64,000 bases of DNA, from NCBI GenBank assembly GCA_018857735.1, contig JABMCL010000313.1, forward strand, positions 448,501-512,500. Direction: 5' to 3'. The notes under the pieces are model-generated. The model did not search any database. It worked only from the letters and a program-made list of their open reading frames with translations, and was not told the origin of the DNA. This DNA comes from Alviniconcha marisindica (taxonomy: Eukaryota > Mollusca > Gastropoda > Provannidae). The translations under genes and the position numbers were made by a program. Numbering within the stretch: position 1 is the first letter of the stretch; the number at the start of each line of letters is the position of its first letter. Of this stretch, positions 1-12,754 are shown piece by piece.

Positions 1-895
1 GTGGGCCAGTGACATTGAGTAGCTGCAGATGGACATAGTTAAAGGGAAAGAAAAGCAGACTTCAATGAGTGTAGTATTCCATAATCTGTCGTGGTGCATG
101 TGTGCATAGCTGCTTCTACAGCTGGTAAGTATTTAATGCACAACCATGACACATGAAAGATTAGTGTACTTGTAGTTGACTCAGTCCATAGTACATAAAG
201 GCACACAGGCAAGTTCCTTAAATTAAGAAATGTCTAGCAGCATTGGATACTGACAGGTGCAATATATGTGTATGATGGTTGATGCTACTCTAAATTATAT
301 TGAGAAAGTGGAATGTATTCAGGTGTATAGTTTTAACACTCAGTAGACTTGAAATAGTTTACTCACCAGTCAGAACATTAAAGTGTTCCTTTTTTCATTA
401 TGACAGTGTCTGGATCCTGTCCTGAGACTGCCAGAAAGAAAATCATTAAGGGCATGGATTGTTGTATTTCAGTTCATTTCTTGATTATTGCATAGATGCA
501 GAGGCAGTTTTCATTTCCTTCACTTCTACTACTAGAGCAACTAGCCTTCTAAAACTTGTTTTGCCCAACATGTAGGAGAGATTTGTTTTTAAAGGATAAT
601 AATAATTTTATGTATTTGTTTTAAAATGACCTGTTGAATTTAGGAATTTTGAAAACTAATATCATGAGTGACTGTTAGCAAGATATGAGGTACAAAATAG
701 TGTCCTTAGTCACATACAGCTGACCTGAAAATGTTGCCTCTTTGATGTCTTACCTTGGTCAACATGAGTGAGCACATCTCATGCCTAACATCTGAAGGTC
801 TGTAGTGCCTGTTGTGTATGACAAACAGGCTTGGACATTTGGTAGTGTTTTGTGTATCAATTCCCACTCATAGTCACTCACAAGACTCTATGGTC

Positions 896-1040
896 AAAAT
901 TTGATGTAGCATTTTAAAAGAAAACCATTAGTCTTTAGACTAATGATTTTTCAGACTGAAGACTGATGATATTCTTTTAAAATGCTACATGCATCAAATT
1001 TTCATCTCTTTTAAAATTCTACATCAAATTTTCATCTCTT
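896..1040. repeat. Inverted repeat with extra partial copy of one arm
   Basis: The arm at 896-920 (key core gatgtagcattttaaaag) is repeated inverted at 974-1002 with a small insertion (tgcatca). The loop holds a further palindrome (attagtc...gactaat, 927-944). A third, truncated copy of the right arm follows in direct orientation at 1009-1040. It may be a small foldback element. Confidence 0.7.
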
Positions 1041-1498
1041 CTGCCTGTTAGACATGCTCTGTTTTGGGAAAGCTAGTTCTTTTAAAGAGTATGACATCAG
1101 CATAGTTTGTATAAAATTACATAATTCTGGTCTGATTACCTTAGAACCAGAGTGAACTCTGTGCATACATAGTTACAGAGTGCCTGGCTTGTAAAAGGCT
1201 TTAGTTTTTTTTCCCCTGTTGGAATAGTGCTTATAAAACTATATCATGTTGCTTGCTCAGCAGTTTTGTTCTAGTCTGTTAGGCTGCTAAAGTTACATTA
1301 TAAACAAAGATAAGATTATTGTCCTGTAAAAGGAAATTTGCTTTGAAACATACCATCAGTGTGACATGTAAAATAAACAAAATTCAAATGAAACATGTGA
1401 TAATTCAGCATAAGACATATATACATTTGTTTTTTGGAAGTGTTTAAACCATTACAATTGTAGCTAAAAACAAGTTAATAACAACATAAGGTAACATG

Positions 1499-1514
1499 CA
1501 CACACACATGCACA

Positions 1515-1549
<35 letters not shown>

Positions 1550-1669
1550 GCACGCAACACACACACAACACACACACACACACACCCAAGAGAGAGAGTG
1601 CATGGCAGGCCTGCATATATGTACACACCCACACATGTGCATGAGCATACACACATGCATGGCTGCAAG

Positions 1670-1723
<54 letters not shown>

Positions 1724-1740
1724 CACACATACACACACAA
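1499..1740. repeat. CA/TA microsatellite cluster
   Basis: Long (CA)n runs at 1517-1590 and 1671-1705 pass into (TA)n at 1705-1723 and back to CA. Open frames here on both strands are repeat translations. Confidence 0.95.
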
Positions 1741-2189
1741 CAACAGCAACAGCAACACACTCTCCTAAACATGCATGTACATACACAGTCTGACACAGCC
1801 TACATAAAAGGCCTGCAACAGGCAATCGATCCAGCTGTGTTCCCAGGGTAGAACACTGACTCAACATGTGCTTTAATCGAGAGTGGAATGAAAGAGTACT
1901 TGTAGCGATTAGATTTGCACTTTGGGATTTTGTAATGTTTACCTAAGAATAGGTGATCTGAATACAAGCATCCATAACAGTTAGGTTCATGCTGCCATCT
2001 ACACTCATTGCATTTGATTTGCCAGTACTATGATTATATTTTGCTGCTATCATAAATAAAATATTTTGTTGGTCTTGAAGTAACGGAGAATTCTGCTAGC
2101 TATGTGAACAGTGGCAACATGTTTTAGTTTCACGTGTATTTAGAAAGTTACTAAATTCTTGCTCTCTCTCACTCTCTCTCTCGTCCTGA

Positions 2190-2240
2190 TATAACCATCA
2201 TGGTTAATTGGGCATTAAAAATCAGTTATCTGTCGGTGTC
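2190..2240 (+). repeat. SINE-like 3' tail
   Basis: cctgatataaccatcatggtt followed by attgggcattaaaaatcagttatctgtc. It closely matches 10131-10182 and more loosely 61040-61095; unit identity is unknown. Confidence 0.55.
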
Positions 2241-2254
2241 TTGCACATGCTCTC

Positions 2255-2401
<147 letters not shown>

Positions 2402-3053
2402 CCTACAGGGCAGGCGTCACATGCCAGTGGTGTGGTGTTAAATATATTTTAACACAAGCAAACCTGCTCCACCCCTTTCTGTTACAGTGTTTTTGCTTCT
2501 TTCACCTATGTGATTTTCCAAACAAAAATTGTGCTCCAGCTGTGTTTCCAGTTTTCCTTCATTTAAATGTGGCTAACACTGTTCCCCATGAAGGACAACA
2601 GATTGAAATAGGTGTACCTTTCTTGTCATCCCAAGCAATTGATGCAGGCTCTCCTATTTGGAACCCATGGAATATGAACAGGCTCCAAAACATCCATTTT
2701 GTGATGTTGATAGCAGTTAATCAAGTAGAGGTGACTGTTGTGAGTGTGTAAGATATATATGTGGACAGTTTTCAGTATATATTTTTTCATATTAGTAATG
2801 CTTTTTTTTTCTCCCATTGATGAGTAACAGAAGGGTGGCTGATGGATCATTTGGCCTTTAATCAGTTTTCCTCTTGCTTGATTACGGAGCGGAGCGTCAG
2901 TTTTTGGGCCTGTGGTAGGATTTCCTGTGTTCTGTTTATAGACTGAGCTTTTTGATCTGATGAGTTTAGTTTGCGACATGAGAAGGGCTTTGAAAGTGAT
3001 GATGTTTGTTTGTTCAGAGGTAATCCTGTGTGGTTAACAGGACACTGAAATTC

Positions 3054-3056
<3 letters not shown>

Positions 3057-3086
<30 letters not shown>
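3057..3086. repeat. Poly-C tract, 30 nt
   Basis: Uninterrupted C run; the opposite strand could form G-quadruplex or slippage structures. Its length is likely uncertain in the assembly. Confidence 0.9.
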
Positions 3087-6000
3087 ATCCTTCCCTCAGA
3101 CATAGAACCTGTATGAGTACATGTAATCTCTAAACTATATGTGACTGGGATGTAAGAATTATTAAAATATTATACTGATTCTTATGAAATGATTTTATGC
3201 AGATGCTTCCTTACATATAATTTAGCATATTAGAAAGTATAACCAAATCTGGCCTCTAACTTGAACTCCAGTTTGAACAGAATAAAGATTAGTGCATGTA
3301 GAAGCAGCCTTGATACTTTCTACAAGTGTTTAATAAAAGAAATTGTGCTAGGCATGTGCTTTATAGTCTTGTAGCAGCATGTGTTTTTCTTCTTTCATTT
3401 TGTATTCTTTTGTTCAAGGCATAATTATGTCTGAAAAGGTTCTTGTAACTTTTGGCATCAATAAATTATCAGAAGAGATAGGTAAAGCAGATGTATATTC
3501 ACAGGGTTCAAAACTTGCACATCACACATGTCCACAGATAGTGTGCCCATCCTGAGGACAGTTGTGATGCCAGTTCTAAATATGAAAACTGGTTGCTAGG
3601 CAATGACGACACACAATACCTTCCCAGATTGTGCTTGTTTAAGCATGGTGACCCAATGTTCACCCTTTGTGGCTTGTTTTCCTGTTACCTGCTTGAGGAA
3701 ATACTGACAGTATCAGTAGTTTTTATATTGGCACAACATCAGAAACATCTTGCCAAAAATATTTTCACATCTTTTGGATCTCACACTTGGCATTGAAATA
3801 TTTTGGTGGCATGTACAATACATGTGGGTTCTATGGATGGGCAACAGGGATCATACTTTTGTCACTAAATTCTGACTATGACCCTTTCAGTTTCAATAGG
3901 ATTAAGTAACAAAAATATTACATCTAGTACACATGTATAGCTGTTTGAAAAGAAAAAGAATGTTTGTTTGTGTTCCATTCATTCATTCTGTCCTTAGAAA
4001 GTTCCAGATGATATAAAGACTGAATGGGGGAAGAAGAAGAAAACAGATTTTACACAGTGTAATGATTACACATGGATACATTGTCCTTTATAGATTGTAT
4101 AGTGTCGTAGCACCCCCTGAACAAGTGTAAGGAAACTTTTCACACATTGAACTGAGAGAGAAAAACAGAAAAAAATAAAACTGCAACAACACTTGCAAAT
4201 CAAGATGTAAACAATGGGGTTTTGTTACCAAGCTACAAAGGTAGCATTATAATAATCTTTAATTTCTATAGAAAAAGCTTCTGTTTTCATGTATTCAACA
4301 GCATAATTATTTTTTAATTTACTGGTGCAGTAAGAGTTGAAAATGAAGCAGTGTGTTAAAAAAAACACCTGTTTAAGAAATAAGAAGTTTGACATTGTTG
4401 TGTATGTATACTAATCATTGGATGTAACATACTGTAGGGCGAGCCACTGGCTATCGCTTCAGTTCAGCAGGCAATGGGTTCTAGGCTGCCAGTGAAGGCA
4501 GCGATAGGTGAGTTCTGCTGCACAGTCTGCCTAGACTCCTACACTAGTTACCATTCTTGATGGTGGATCTCCTTTTTAACTATGTTTTACTCCCATGGTA
4601 TTTAACAGATTATGTAGTTTGTGGTTGTGGAACATGCAACAGATGCTCAACCCTCATCAACCTCATGAATAAAGTTGAGGGAACCAGGGATAAAAGCAAG
4701 CAGTGAATAATCTGGTGTCAGGTCTCAATGTGCATGGTGAAATGGGTGCCACTCACAGCAGGATTTATGCGTTTTCAACAAGTTCTCTGTCTGTTGTGTT
4801 TGGTGTTGCAGTATGTTCACAGAAAAGCCTGTATGGTTGTTTCTCATAAGTTTTGTTTCTCACAAGTTTTATTTGCACAGGTGACCATGTGATTGATTGA
4901 AGTGTGTATGTCTGTTGCGTATTATTTCATGGACTTAATTAACTGCGGCCTTTACCACACTTAATGTCAGGTTATCAGGTGCTACCGTGAAAAGTGTTTC
5001 AGTGTATTGACTTCTAATGGTGGGTTGTTGTTTTTCATCCTGAGGTGATCCTGTACAGTTTACAGGACATCAGAGTATCCAGTTACCAACTAACTAGTTT
5101 AACCCTGTTCAAATCATACAGTCATGCACATGCGCATTATTTCTAACCGTGCCTTTGTTCTTTCAGATGCTGTTTTCTTTTAACATCCTTGGCATGGCCA
5201 TTATGTAGTATATATTTTTTGTCGGTTTGTTTGATCAGATTTATGTATATTCCTGTGCTCAAGATTGAGATTATGAGCCTAGAGTGGTTGCACAGGATTA
5301 GCCGAGGGTCCCAGAACTGTATTGTGTGCTGCTGTTAGTGCAGGGCTTCCTTAGGAAAAATGAAAGTGAAGATGTCAAGGTAACCTTTGAACAATCATGC
5401 ACACACAAAAACTGTGTCGATGGGTGGCTGTAGGACAGGGTATCATACTGCAACAGACATTTCAGGCACCCCTGTCCTATTTCAGAGCAGTTTGTTTCAG
5501 ATCTAGCTTGTCGCAGTGTTTTCTCATCATTGTTATGTAATGTATGGGCATCTCTGACTAAATTATAACTATCCTTGGTTTTTCCTCTTAATATGTCAGG
5601 TTGAATTTGGTACCTGACTCCCTGTCTTTTAAGATTCAATTGCCTCTGAATTGCCTTTTTGTGGAATGTTAAGTTTTCATGCTTCTTGCTTTAATTGCTA
5701 AAAGTGCACATGTTTAAACAGCATTTTGCACATCTAACCATGCTTTTAATAATAATTCAGTCTTTAATGGTGAGTTTTAAAACAATATAAATATTGGGAG
5801 GGAATTTACATTTCTTTTCTTGTATAAATGTCATGATCAAATCTCTGAAAGGGTAATAGTTGTCCATCCGTCTACACCCAGAACTTCATCACTGACATTT
5901 TTTTTTTAAGTTGTAAATTTTGCAGGATGATAACTTGCATTGAGCTCTATGTGTTATGTACTTAAAATATTGGAATGTCAAAATATTATTGGAGGTTCTC

Positions 6001-6210
6001 AGATTCATTCATGTATTATTTATTTCTGTTTATTTTGGGCAGGTTTTATTATGACTGCATTGTATTTTGTATTAATGGAACACAAAAAGTCAAATCATTT
6101 GCCTTGAAATAGTGAAAAGGACTGCTCTATATTTGGCTGTTGACTACACTGCATTAAAACATTTTACTGATTTTCTACAGCTGGTCATTTTGCACCAAAA
6201 CTCAATATTT

Positions 6211-6213
6211 AGC

Positions 6214-6249
<36 letters not shown>

Positions 6250-6252
6250 GCT
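6211..6252. repeat. (AT)n palindrome bounded by AGCT
   Basis: Two AT runs, each bounded externally by AGCT, form a 42-bp near-perfect inverted repeat. Confidence 0.85.
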
Positions 6253-6387
6253 TTAATTTCACCACTGATCAGTGAAATATTCTGCGCATAGTGATCTAAA
6301 TGACCTGCACATCTGTTTGCCTTTTGGCGATCAAGTCAGAAATGAGATCCAAACACAAAAAGGTTCAAACGAACGCTTATTTATTTT

Positions 6388-6660
6388 AACACAGACACAC
6401 AGTATGCAAATTTTCAGGGAAATCCCTTTATCAAACAACAAAATGACTCTTAAACAACAGATAAACGGTCAAAAATGATGAAAAATGAAAGAAAAAGACT
6501 TATCTTGTTTCAATTTAGTTTTTACAGCTCGTTATTTTAACACGGAGACACAGTATGCAAATTTTTGGGGAAATCCAAATTTTAACACAGACACACAGTA
6601 TGCAAATTTTCGGGGAAATCCAAATTTTTAACATGGACATGAATAATGCAAATTTTCTAC
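6388..6660. repeat. Short diverged repeat, four copies
   Basis: A ~38-bp motif with core cacagtatgcaaattttc and a following gggaaatcc occurs at about 6388, 6539, 6583 and (diverged) 6629. The last three are spaced about 45 bases apart. Confidence 0.75.
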
Positions 6661-6989
6661 ATTAAACAAATTAATCAAGTCAGAAACGAGTAATGAAATA
6701 AGACTATGAGTGTTGTAACATTAGGAAAATTAAAATACAACATTTTAACTTAACACCACCCCTTCACCACTTAAGTGAAGACTCCAAGCATCAGCTTCAA
6801 GCCTGTCTTGCATCACAGGAGGAAGGGCTGGGCTGTTAGTCAGTGCTTGGAGTGTTGATCTCGCACTGTCTTCTGCATTACAAACTATGTGGTGTAGCCT
6901 CTTGAATAAAGGGACTACTGTATGCCCCATGCTGACCTTATGCCCCATGCTGTGCCCCATGCTGACTTTGCTTCCTGATTGTGTTGCAG

Positions 6990-7106
6990 GCTGAGGACCT
7001 ACACAAACAGCTGATGCACCGTCAGAAGAACGTGGAGTACCGACTCAAGGAGTTTGAGGCTGATGTTTGGAAGAACTTTCCTGTTGGCACACGCCTCAAG
7101 CATTAG
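6990..7106 (+). CDS. Terminal coding exon of an unidentified plus-strand gene, coiled-coil-like C-terminus
   Basis: The exon follows a pyrimidine-rich acceptor (cttcctgattgtgttgcag, ending at 6989). It is open in phase 0 for 38 residues to a TAG at 7104-7106. The peptide starts AEDLHKQLMHRQKNVEY and ends ADVWKNFPVGTRLKH. It is rich in K, E, R, Q and L with helical spacing, then ends in a short conserved-looking FPVGTRL tail. Base composition and codon use are clearly coding compared with the AT-rich flanks. I do not recognise the family. The gene converges on FAM193; in human the gene converging on FAM193A is TNIP2, a coiled-coil protein, but these residues show no diagnostic TNIP motif, so that is only a positional idea. 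Confidence 0.6.
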   Translation, partial: AEDLHKQLMHRQKNVEYRLKEFEADVWKNFPVGTRLKH

Positions 7107-8409
7107 GTGCTGATTGCAGCAGGCGACTTCAGTGGTGGATTGTTTGTCTGCTTGTCCATGCCATTATGCCACCGCCATCACCATGACAAGATGTACATTA
7201 GTATGACAGTTGCAGATGTACAGATGGACAGTTTGGCTGTTGTCACAGGCCATCATGAATTTTCTTTTCAAATGGCATTTGAAGTGATGAAAGATCCCAC
7301 AGCTTTTAACATTTCAGAAGAAACACTGTTGAAGAAGTCTCCATTTTTGTGCTTTGAAGAATTTGTCAGTTGTGTTCAGTGAATGCCAGTTCTTGCACAT
7401 GATGGAAGAAGCTTGTGTGCAATGAAACATATGTCTCTGACAGTTGGAATCAGTGGTGATTTGTGGTAGTCCTAAACCATGCTATCTAGTCTGGGTTACC
7501 CATTTCTATGTAACAGATGAGATGAGAACAAAAGTATTATGCCTTCCAGCATTAAATGCCTCTTGTGGTACATGCATGATTTTTTATATTATCACAGAAT
7601 TTATTTCCAGATCTGATTTATAATAGTTTACTAGATAAGAGGATAGTATGTAGAACAGCTGTAGACTATGCTGCTTGAAACTGATCATTGTCCATTACTG
7701 CAGTTCTCTGCTTGCATACCAGCAATCACCCCCCCCCCCCCCCCCCACATGCATACCTGGTTATGACTGACTGTTGGGCCCCAAATCAAAGTTGCTGATT
7801 TCCATTTTGCTAACCATTAAAAGCATTCATTACTGAATTGTTAAAAAAATTCAAATACCTTTTGTCGATCATCATGAATGTTTTTAAAAATCTTTTTGTT
7901 TTTCATTAAAAATTTGCATTCATCATTTTGGACAAGAAAGGGCTCAGAGGGGGAAAGAGAAATGAGTCCTCAAGTATCATGTGACAGTACTGCCCTATAC
8001 CTACAAAGAATCCATCCAATCCTGCAAGGGGAAGCAGTTGTGATATTTATTGTTTTTTGATTAATATTTTTAAAATATCTGCATAATTGACGCTTTTGTA
8101 CTAGACTGTTTTCTGGTGCTTTGTTATCTGTATGCTTGAAAGCAACAAAAACAGTCTGTTTCAAGTCTTTATCTTTGTGTCATTCTGTTCAAGGTAAGTG
8201 CTTTCAACCATGTTGTTATGCTGACTGATGGAAGTCTGGATCAGGCTTTACAAACATTTAAATAGTTTGGGTAACTGAAAGTTTGTGTAGAATAACATGT
8301 AGATTTTCACACACACACACACATGCATGCATGTGCACACACACACACAGTGTGTACATGTACACAAAATGTTCATGGATATGTTCATTTCATCTAGTTG
8401 TTCAACCTT

Positions 8410-8508
8410 ATTTGTCATGTGATCAAATAGTTTTTAGACTGAACATGTCTGCACCAACCTGTATTTGTCATGTGATCAAATTGTTTTTAGATCTGAACAT
8501 GTTTGCAC
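8410..8508. repeat. 53-bp tandem duplication
   Basis: Two copies beginning atttgtcatgtgatcaaa and ending tgcacc lie head to tail with a few substitutions. Confidence 0.8.
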
Positions 8509-10130
8509 CCAATGCAGTACTCAGCTGTGCCTGTAAGTATGTAGTTGTGACTTGGAAGCTTGAAGAAAAGATGAAAAAAGAAGCACCATTTTAATAGCAA
8601 CATGGAAAACACTTTAGTCTTCTGGTGTCGAGACGAGTCAACTGCATAAATTGAGTAGGTGTTTCCTTGTTCTATGAACAAATGTAAGCGTTTATAGTAA
8701 TTGCACTATTGAGTGTGAATGAATAGATTAAGCAAGATGGCTCATACTAATCTTTCACATTCAGTGACTTTGGCCTGTTTTCAGTCACAAGGGCCTCCAC
8801 ATTTTAAAAATATACACAGAAATACATTACTTATACTACTGAACTTAATCATGTTTTAAAGTTGTAATCCTTGTATGGTTTAGCATTACAATAATCCTTC
8901 TGTGGCACTGTGCAGATGCATGCACAATCTGTAAATTGTACTATGTAGTTTACTGTGATATGTGTCTAATTGTTGCTGTTTGTTGTAATGCCTTTTGAAG
9001 ATATTCTGAAATCCATCCAGGGTTGACATGGGGAGTTGCCATATGATTACATTTACTTGTATTTTCATAATTTTGTATGAATGTAAACTATTGTGTGGGA
9101 GTAGTCACGAGTGCACTGTATAAGTCTGTACCTTTTGTATACTGTGTACATGTACCAGTATAAATTCAAGAGGAAAGTATCTCATGGGAAGATGAATGAG
9201 CTTAATGATAGGCTAGCAGAGTGAAACAAAGGTGCTGTGGCATTAAAAGTTACTACTGTATACTGGTATGAAAAGGTGCTCAGAGGTGTTGTAAAGGTGA
9301 GTGTTCAAATCTTGAACACTCCATTTTGCAAGCAGTGATCAGTATGATGGGCACACCATTTCTGGTGACACTTGGACTATAACTTTTCAGATATTTTAAA
9401 AATACATACAATACTTATTATAGGCAAGAAAAGCTGAACTTCTGATTTAGAAACATGCACATTTTTAATCCAGAACAGTTCTAGAGCTGTGAGGTCATTT
9501 CTTACAGAATGTCCTGAAGTGTTTTAAAAATGGAACCAGAAAAAAGAATCCCTTTCAACATTTTTAATGCAAACTTCTGGCTGTTTTTGACATTGAATGA
9601 GACTGGCAGGGCAGAAGTTTTTATGGCTCCAGATACCAGAATGCACCTAAAATGTGGTCAAGATGGCTGCCACTGTGTGTAGCAAGAGGAAAAGAATGCT
9701 TTTGGGGAATAGGAACGTTTCAGGTAGATATTAGTCATTCCTGTTTTACAGCCTAGTTGTGATCAGAAGTGGTATGCCCCTCATATTACTGGGAAGAAAT
9801 GTGAAAAGGGTCAGTCCTCAAGTACTTTTCAGATTCTCCAAAACACCAGTTTTCATCATCTGTCCAGTGTCTCCAACTTGTTTCTGAATACATGGACAAT
9901 TTTCACTGAGGTTAAAGACAGGTGAAGGAGTTGCTGCAGTAGCTGTATATTTCATGTATTGCTGAAAACCATACACTTGTCATCTCCCTGATGACAGTAT
10001 TATGTACACTGGGGAGCTTACAAGCTTTTAGCTCAGTGTGTATCATTCTCAATCAGTCTGATCACAGTGTGTTAGTTTTAATATGTACATATTTTTTACA
10101 TCTATTATGTTCTGACTGAATATGTTTTGC

Positions 10131-10182
10131 CCTGATATTACCATCATGGTTGATGGGGCATCAAAAACCAATTATCTGTCTC
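10131..10182 (+). repeat. SINE-like 3' tail, second copy
   Basis: cctgatattaccatcatggtt followed by gatggggcatcaaaaaccaattatctgtc; same order as 2190-2240. Confidence 0.55.
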
Positions 10183-10197
10183 CAAGCAAGCAATTTC

Positions 10198-10371
10198 ACC
10201 AGAAAACATTGAACAAGACAGACCTCTTCACAATGCTGGAAATGGGAAATGTGGTCACTAGAAAACATTTAACAAGACAGACCTCTTCATAATCCTGGAA
10301 ATGAGAAATGTGTTCACCGGAAAACATTTAACAAGATGGACCTCTTCATTATGCTGGAAATGGGAAATGGG
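10198..10371. repeat. Three-copy tandem repeat, period about 59 bp
   Basis: Each unit has gaaaacatt, then aacaaga and acctcttca, then ctggaaatg. The copies differ by a few substitutions and one-base indels. Confidence 0.85.
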
Positions 10372-10696
10372 CCCAGAAGGGTTTCCTTCTCAACACTGCG
10401 CGCGTCTCGGATGCATCATAGCTTTTACACCTTGGTGAGGCATAGTGGTGTATAGATTCAGGAAAATATTTGTCAATAACTACTTGTTTTGGCGAGCGTA
10501 ATACATTAAGAAGTTTAAAATCTACATTTCCTGTTTCAAGCTCTTTCAATGTACATTATTGTGCACACATCTTCCCCCCATTTCTTTTTGATCACCTTTG
10601 TGCATCTTTGTCCATGCTTGTTAAACAAGAAGCATGGTGTCAATGGCATTTATTTGAAATGCCAGTGGTAAACAAAGAGTGTAAAATGAGATTATG

Positions 10697-10702
10697 AATA
10701 AA
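10697..10702 (+). terminator. Candidate polyadenylation signal for the plus-strand gene ending at 7106
   Basis: AATAAA in an AT-rich context 3.6 kb after the stop. Another copy lies at about 10815. Which, if either, is used cannot be told. Confidence 0.25.
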
Positions 10703-12748
10703 TCAAATTTTGCAGCTGATCTTGTTTCAATATTTTTTTAAACCCAACATAACTGATGTTTTCATCTTCGAGTTACATCAAGTGCTTATTCAACACCTTT
10801 GTAAGCACAACCCCAAAAATAAACACAAGGCACAAGCAAGTCTGCTACTTTTGTACAGGGCAATGTTGTTCAGGTCTTTTTTCTTTTTTTTTTTACTTCT
10901 TGATTTTTTTAATTTATATGTGGTGGTGTTAGTTCTGCCTAAAAATAAGTGTATACCAAAATTACTTGAATATCTTCTGTCACAAGTGTGGGTTACTGAA
11001 AATCCTGCAGAAGTGCAACAAAGTGCCCCTCTTTGTAACTCACCAATCTGCATAAAAACGTGTGAAACTGTAAGTAATGTCAACTAAGAGTACTTAGCCA
11101 CTGCATAGATCAGTTCTCTGAATGAGGTGGGTTGGCTCTGCCAAACACAGCTGCCCTTGTCCTGCAATTGGTATTTCTAAGCTTGCAATATCCAGACACT
11201 GTGCACAGGCCAAATCCGCCTGTCATGCAAAATGAGGGGAGGTTTCTGTATTATGTGTAGACCCTCTGCAGCAAATTTCTGGTTGTTGTTGACTATCGGG
11301 TATTCAATACAGAGGTTTTCAACAGTGGGCACTCCCATTTTTACATGCACAAAACAACTGATTACGTCTCATTTTTGATACAGTTGATACACAGATCAGC
11401 TGATACATTTTCTTCATTGTTACACCTCTTGTTATAGACATCCCAGTCACAAGGTGGACTGAAACCTTTTTGGTCTTTTTACTTGCACCTTCTAAAATGC
11501 CTGATGTGTTTGGATCAAACTGGATACACCAATTGCAGCTGGTTGGTGGCAAATCTCACTTTACATAGTGTACTAATGCTATTATCTTCTCAAAAACAAT
11601 AATCTGCACATGGCTAAAATCAGATTGTGACAAAACCATGTTATGCTCCAACCACTTGTGCTTATGGTCACTCATACCAAATTCTGTATTGTGCTAGGCA
11701 TAGTTTGTATGTGAATAGTCACATCACTCAGCCCACACCCATCTTTCATCTGCTCTCACATCAATAACACAAAAAAGCATTGTGAAAAAATGGTATGTAT
11801 TTATTATTTATATCCACGTTACCCTCTGCTGAGGTGGCCAGTGGTGAGTGAGTGTCCGAGGACACCAACACCATTGGCAGTTGCAGGGGCCCACCACACA
11901 AGTGTCCAGGCCCCAAAATGATGGTGTCAAATCAAATTGCAGGAAACAGTCAAGAATAATAAGCACTCACAGATACAGCAAGCAATCACACAGACACAGG
12001 GACAGCTGACAGGAGGGTTGGTGGTGAGGGTGGCGCTGCCTCCACCAGGATGTTAAAGTAGATTAGCTCTACTTCACCCCTGTGAACACCCAGTGGACAC
12101 AGCTCCCCTCTCCACCGAACCCTTCTCTCCTATCTTGCATAGCAGTCACCACAGCAACCAGTTGGGAAAAGGGGATGTGGGGGGAAAAAGCAATACAGCA
12201 TGCAGTTTCATGGTGACAAAAATGTTGTGCTTCCAGTAAGGACTTGATCATCTGCAACATCAGGACCCCCAGCCAAGGTCAACTAATAGCAGATACCATC
12301 ACATACACTCCTCAGTCAGTTAAAAAACTGATCAGCCAACTGACCTTGCACAACTCAACATTGCTCATTACATATGTGTACATTGCTTGACAAGCCACTC
12401 GCCAAACAGCCACAGCTGCTGAGCAAGCTAGTATCTAAGAACAATGTTAAGGGTTGCTCCCACATAATCCTGGGGTCAACCATTGTGACAAAGTATCCTA
12501 CAGTATAAAATAATACCGCATGTTTAAAAAAAAAAAAAAAAAAGGGCCATGCATATGTTGTGCAATTATTGTAATGCCAGAGAAGGCAAAAAGTTACGTT
12601 TTGTTCTGATCATCACAAGTTTCAGCAAAGTCACGTGTTATACTTAAAGGAGCCCAGCCAACAGTGCTGAGCATCCCAATCCCTCCTCCTTCCATCCACC
12701 AGACTATCACAACAGCAACAATCTTTGGCTGTCACGCCACAATGAGAA

Positions 12749-12754
12749 TTTATT
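12749..12754 (-). terminator. Candidate polyadenylation signal for FAM193
   Basis: AATAAA on the minus strand, about 1.36 kb after the FAM193 stop; a further copy lies at 11800-11805. Confidence 0.25.

Larger units (their letters stand above)
7107..10702 (+). other. Probable 3' untranslated region of the gene ending at 7106
   Basis: No splice-compatible coding sequence is visible. A canonical AATAAA lies at 10697-10702 and another at about 10815. A single 3.6-kb untranslated region is plausible but cannot be proved from sequence. The stretch includes a poly-C tract (about 7730-7746), a CA repeat (about 8310-8350), a 53-bp tandem duplication (8410-8508), a SINE-like tail (about 10131-10182) and a three-copy 59-bp repeat (10198-10371). 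Confidence 0.35.

Noticed and set aside
1444..1867. Several overlapping open frames on both strands
   Set aside because: They are translations of CA/TA microsatellites with no codon bias or domain.
4440..4506. Exon-like segment ending at a GTGAGT donor
   Set aside because: Its only open frame ends in phase 1, incompatible with the phase 0 exon at 6990, and it sits in a CTATCGCT/AGCGATAG inverted repeat.
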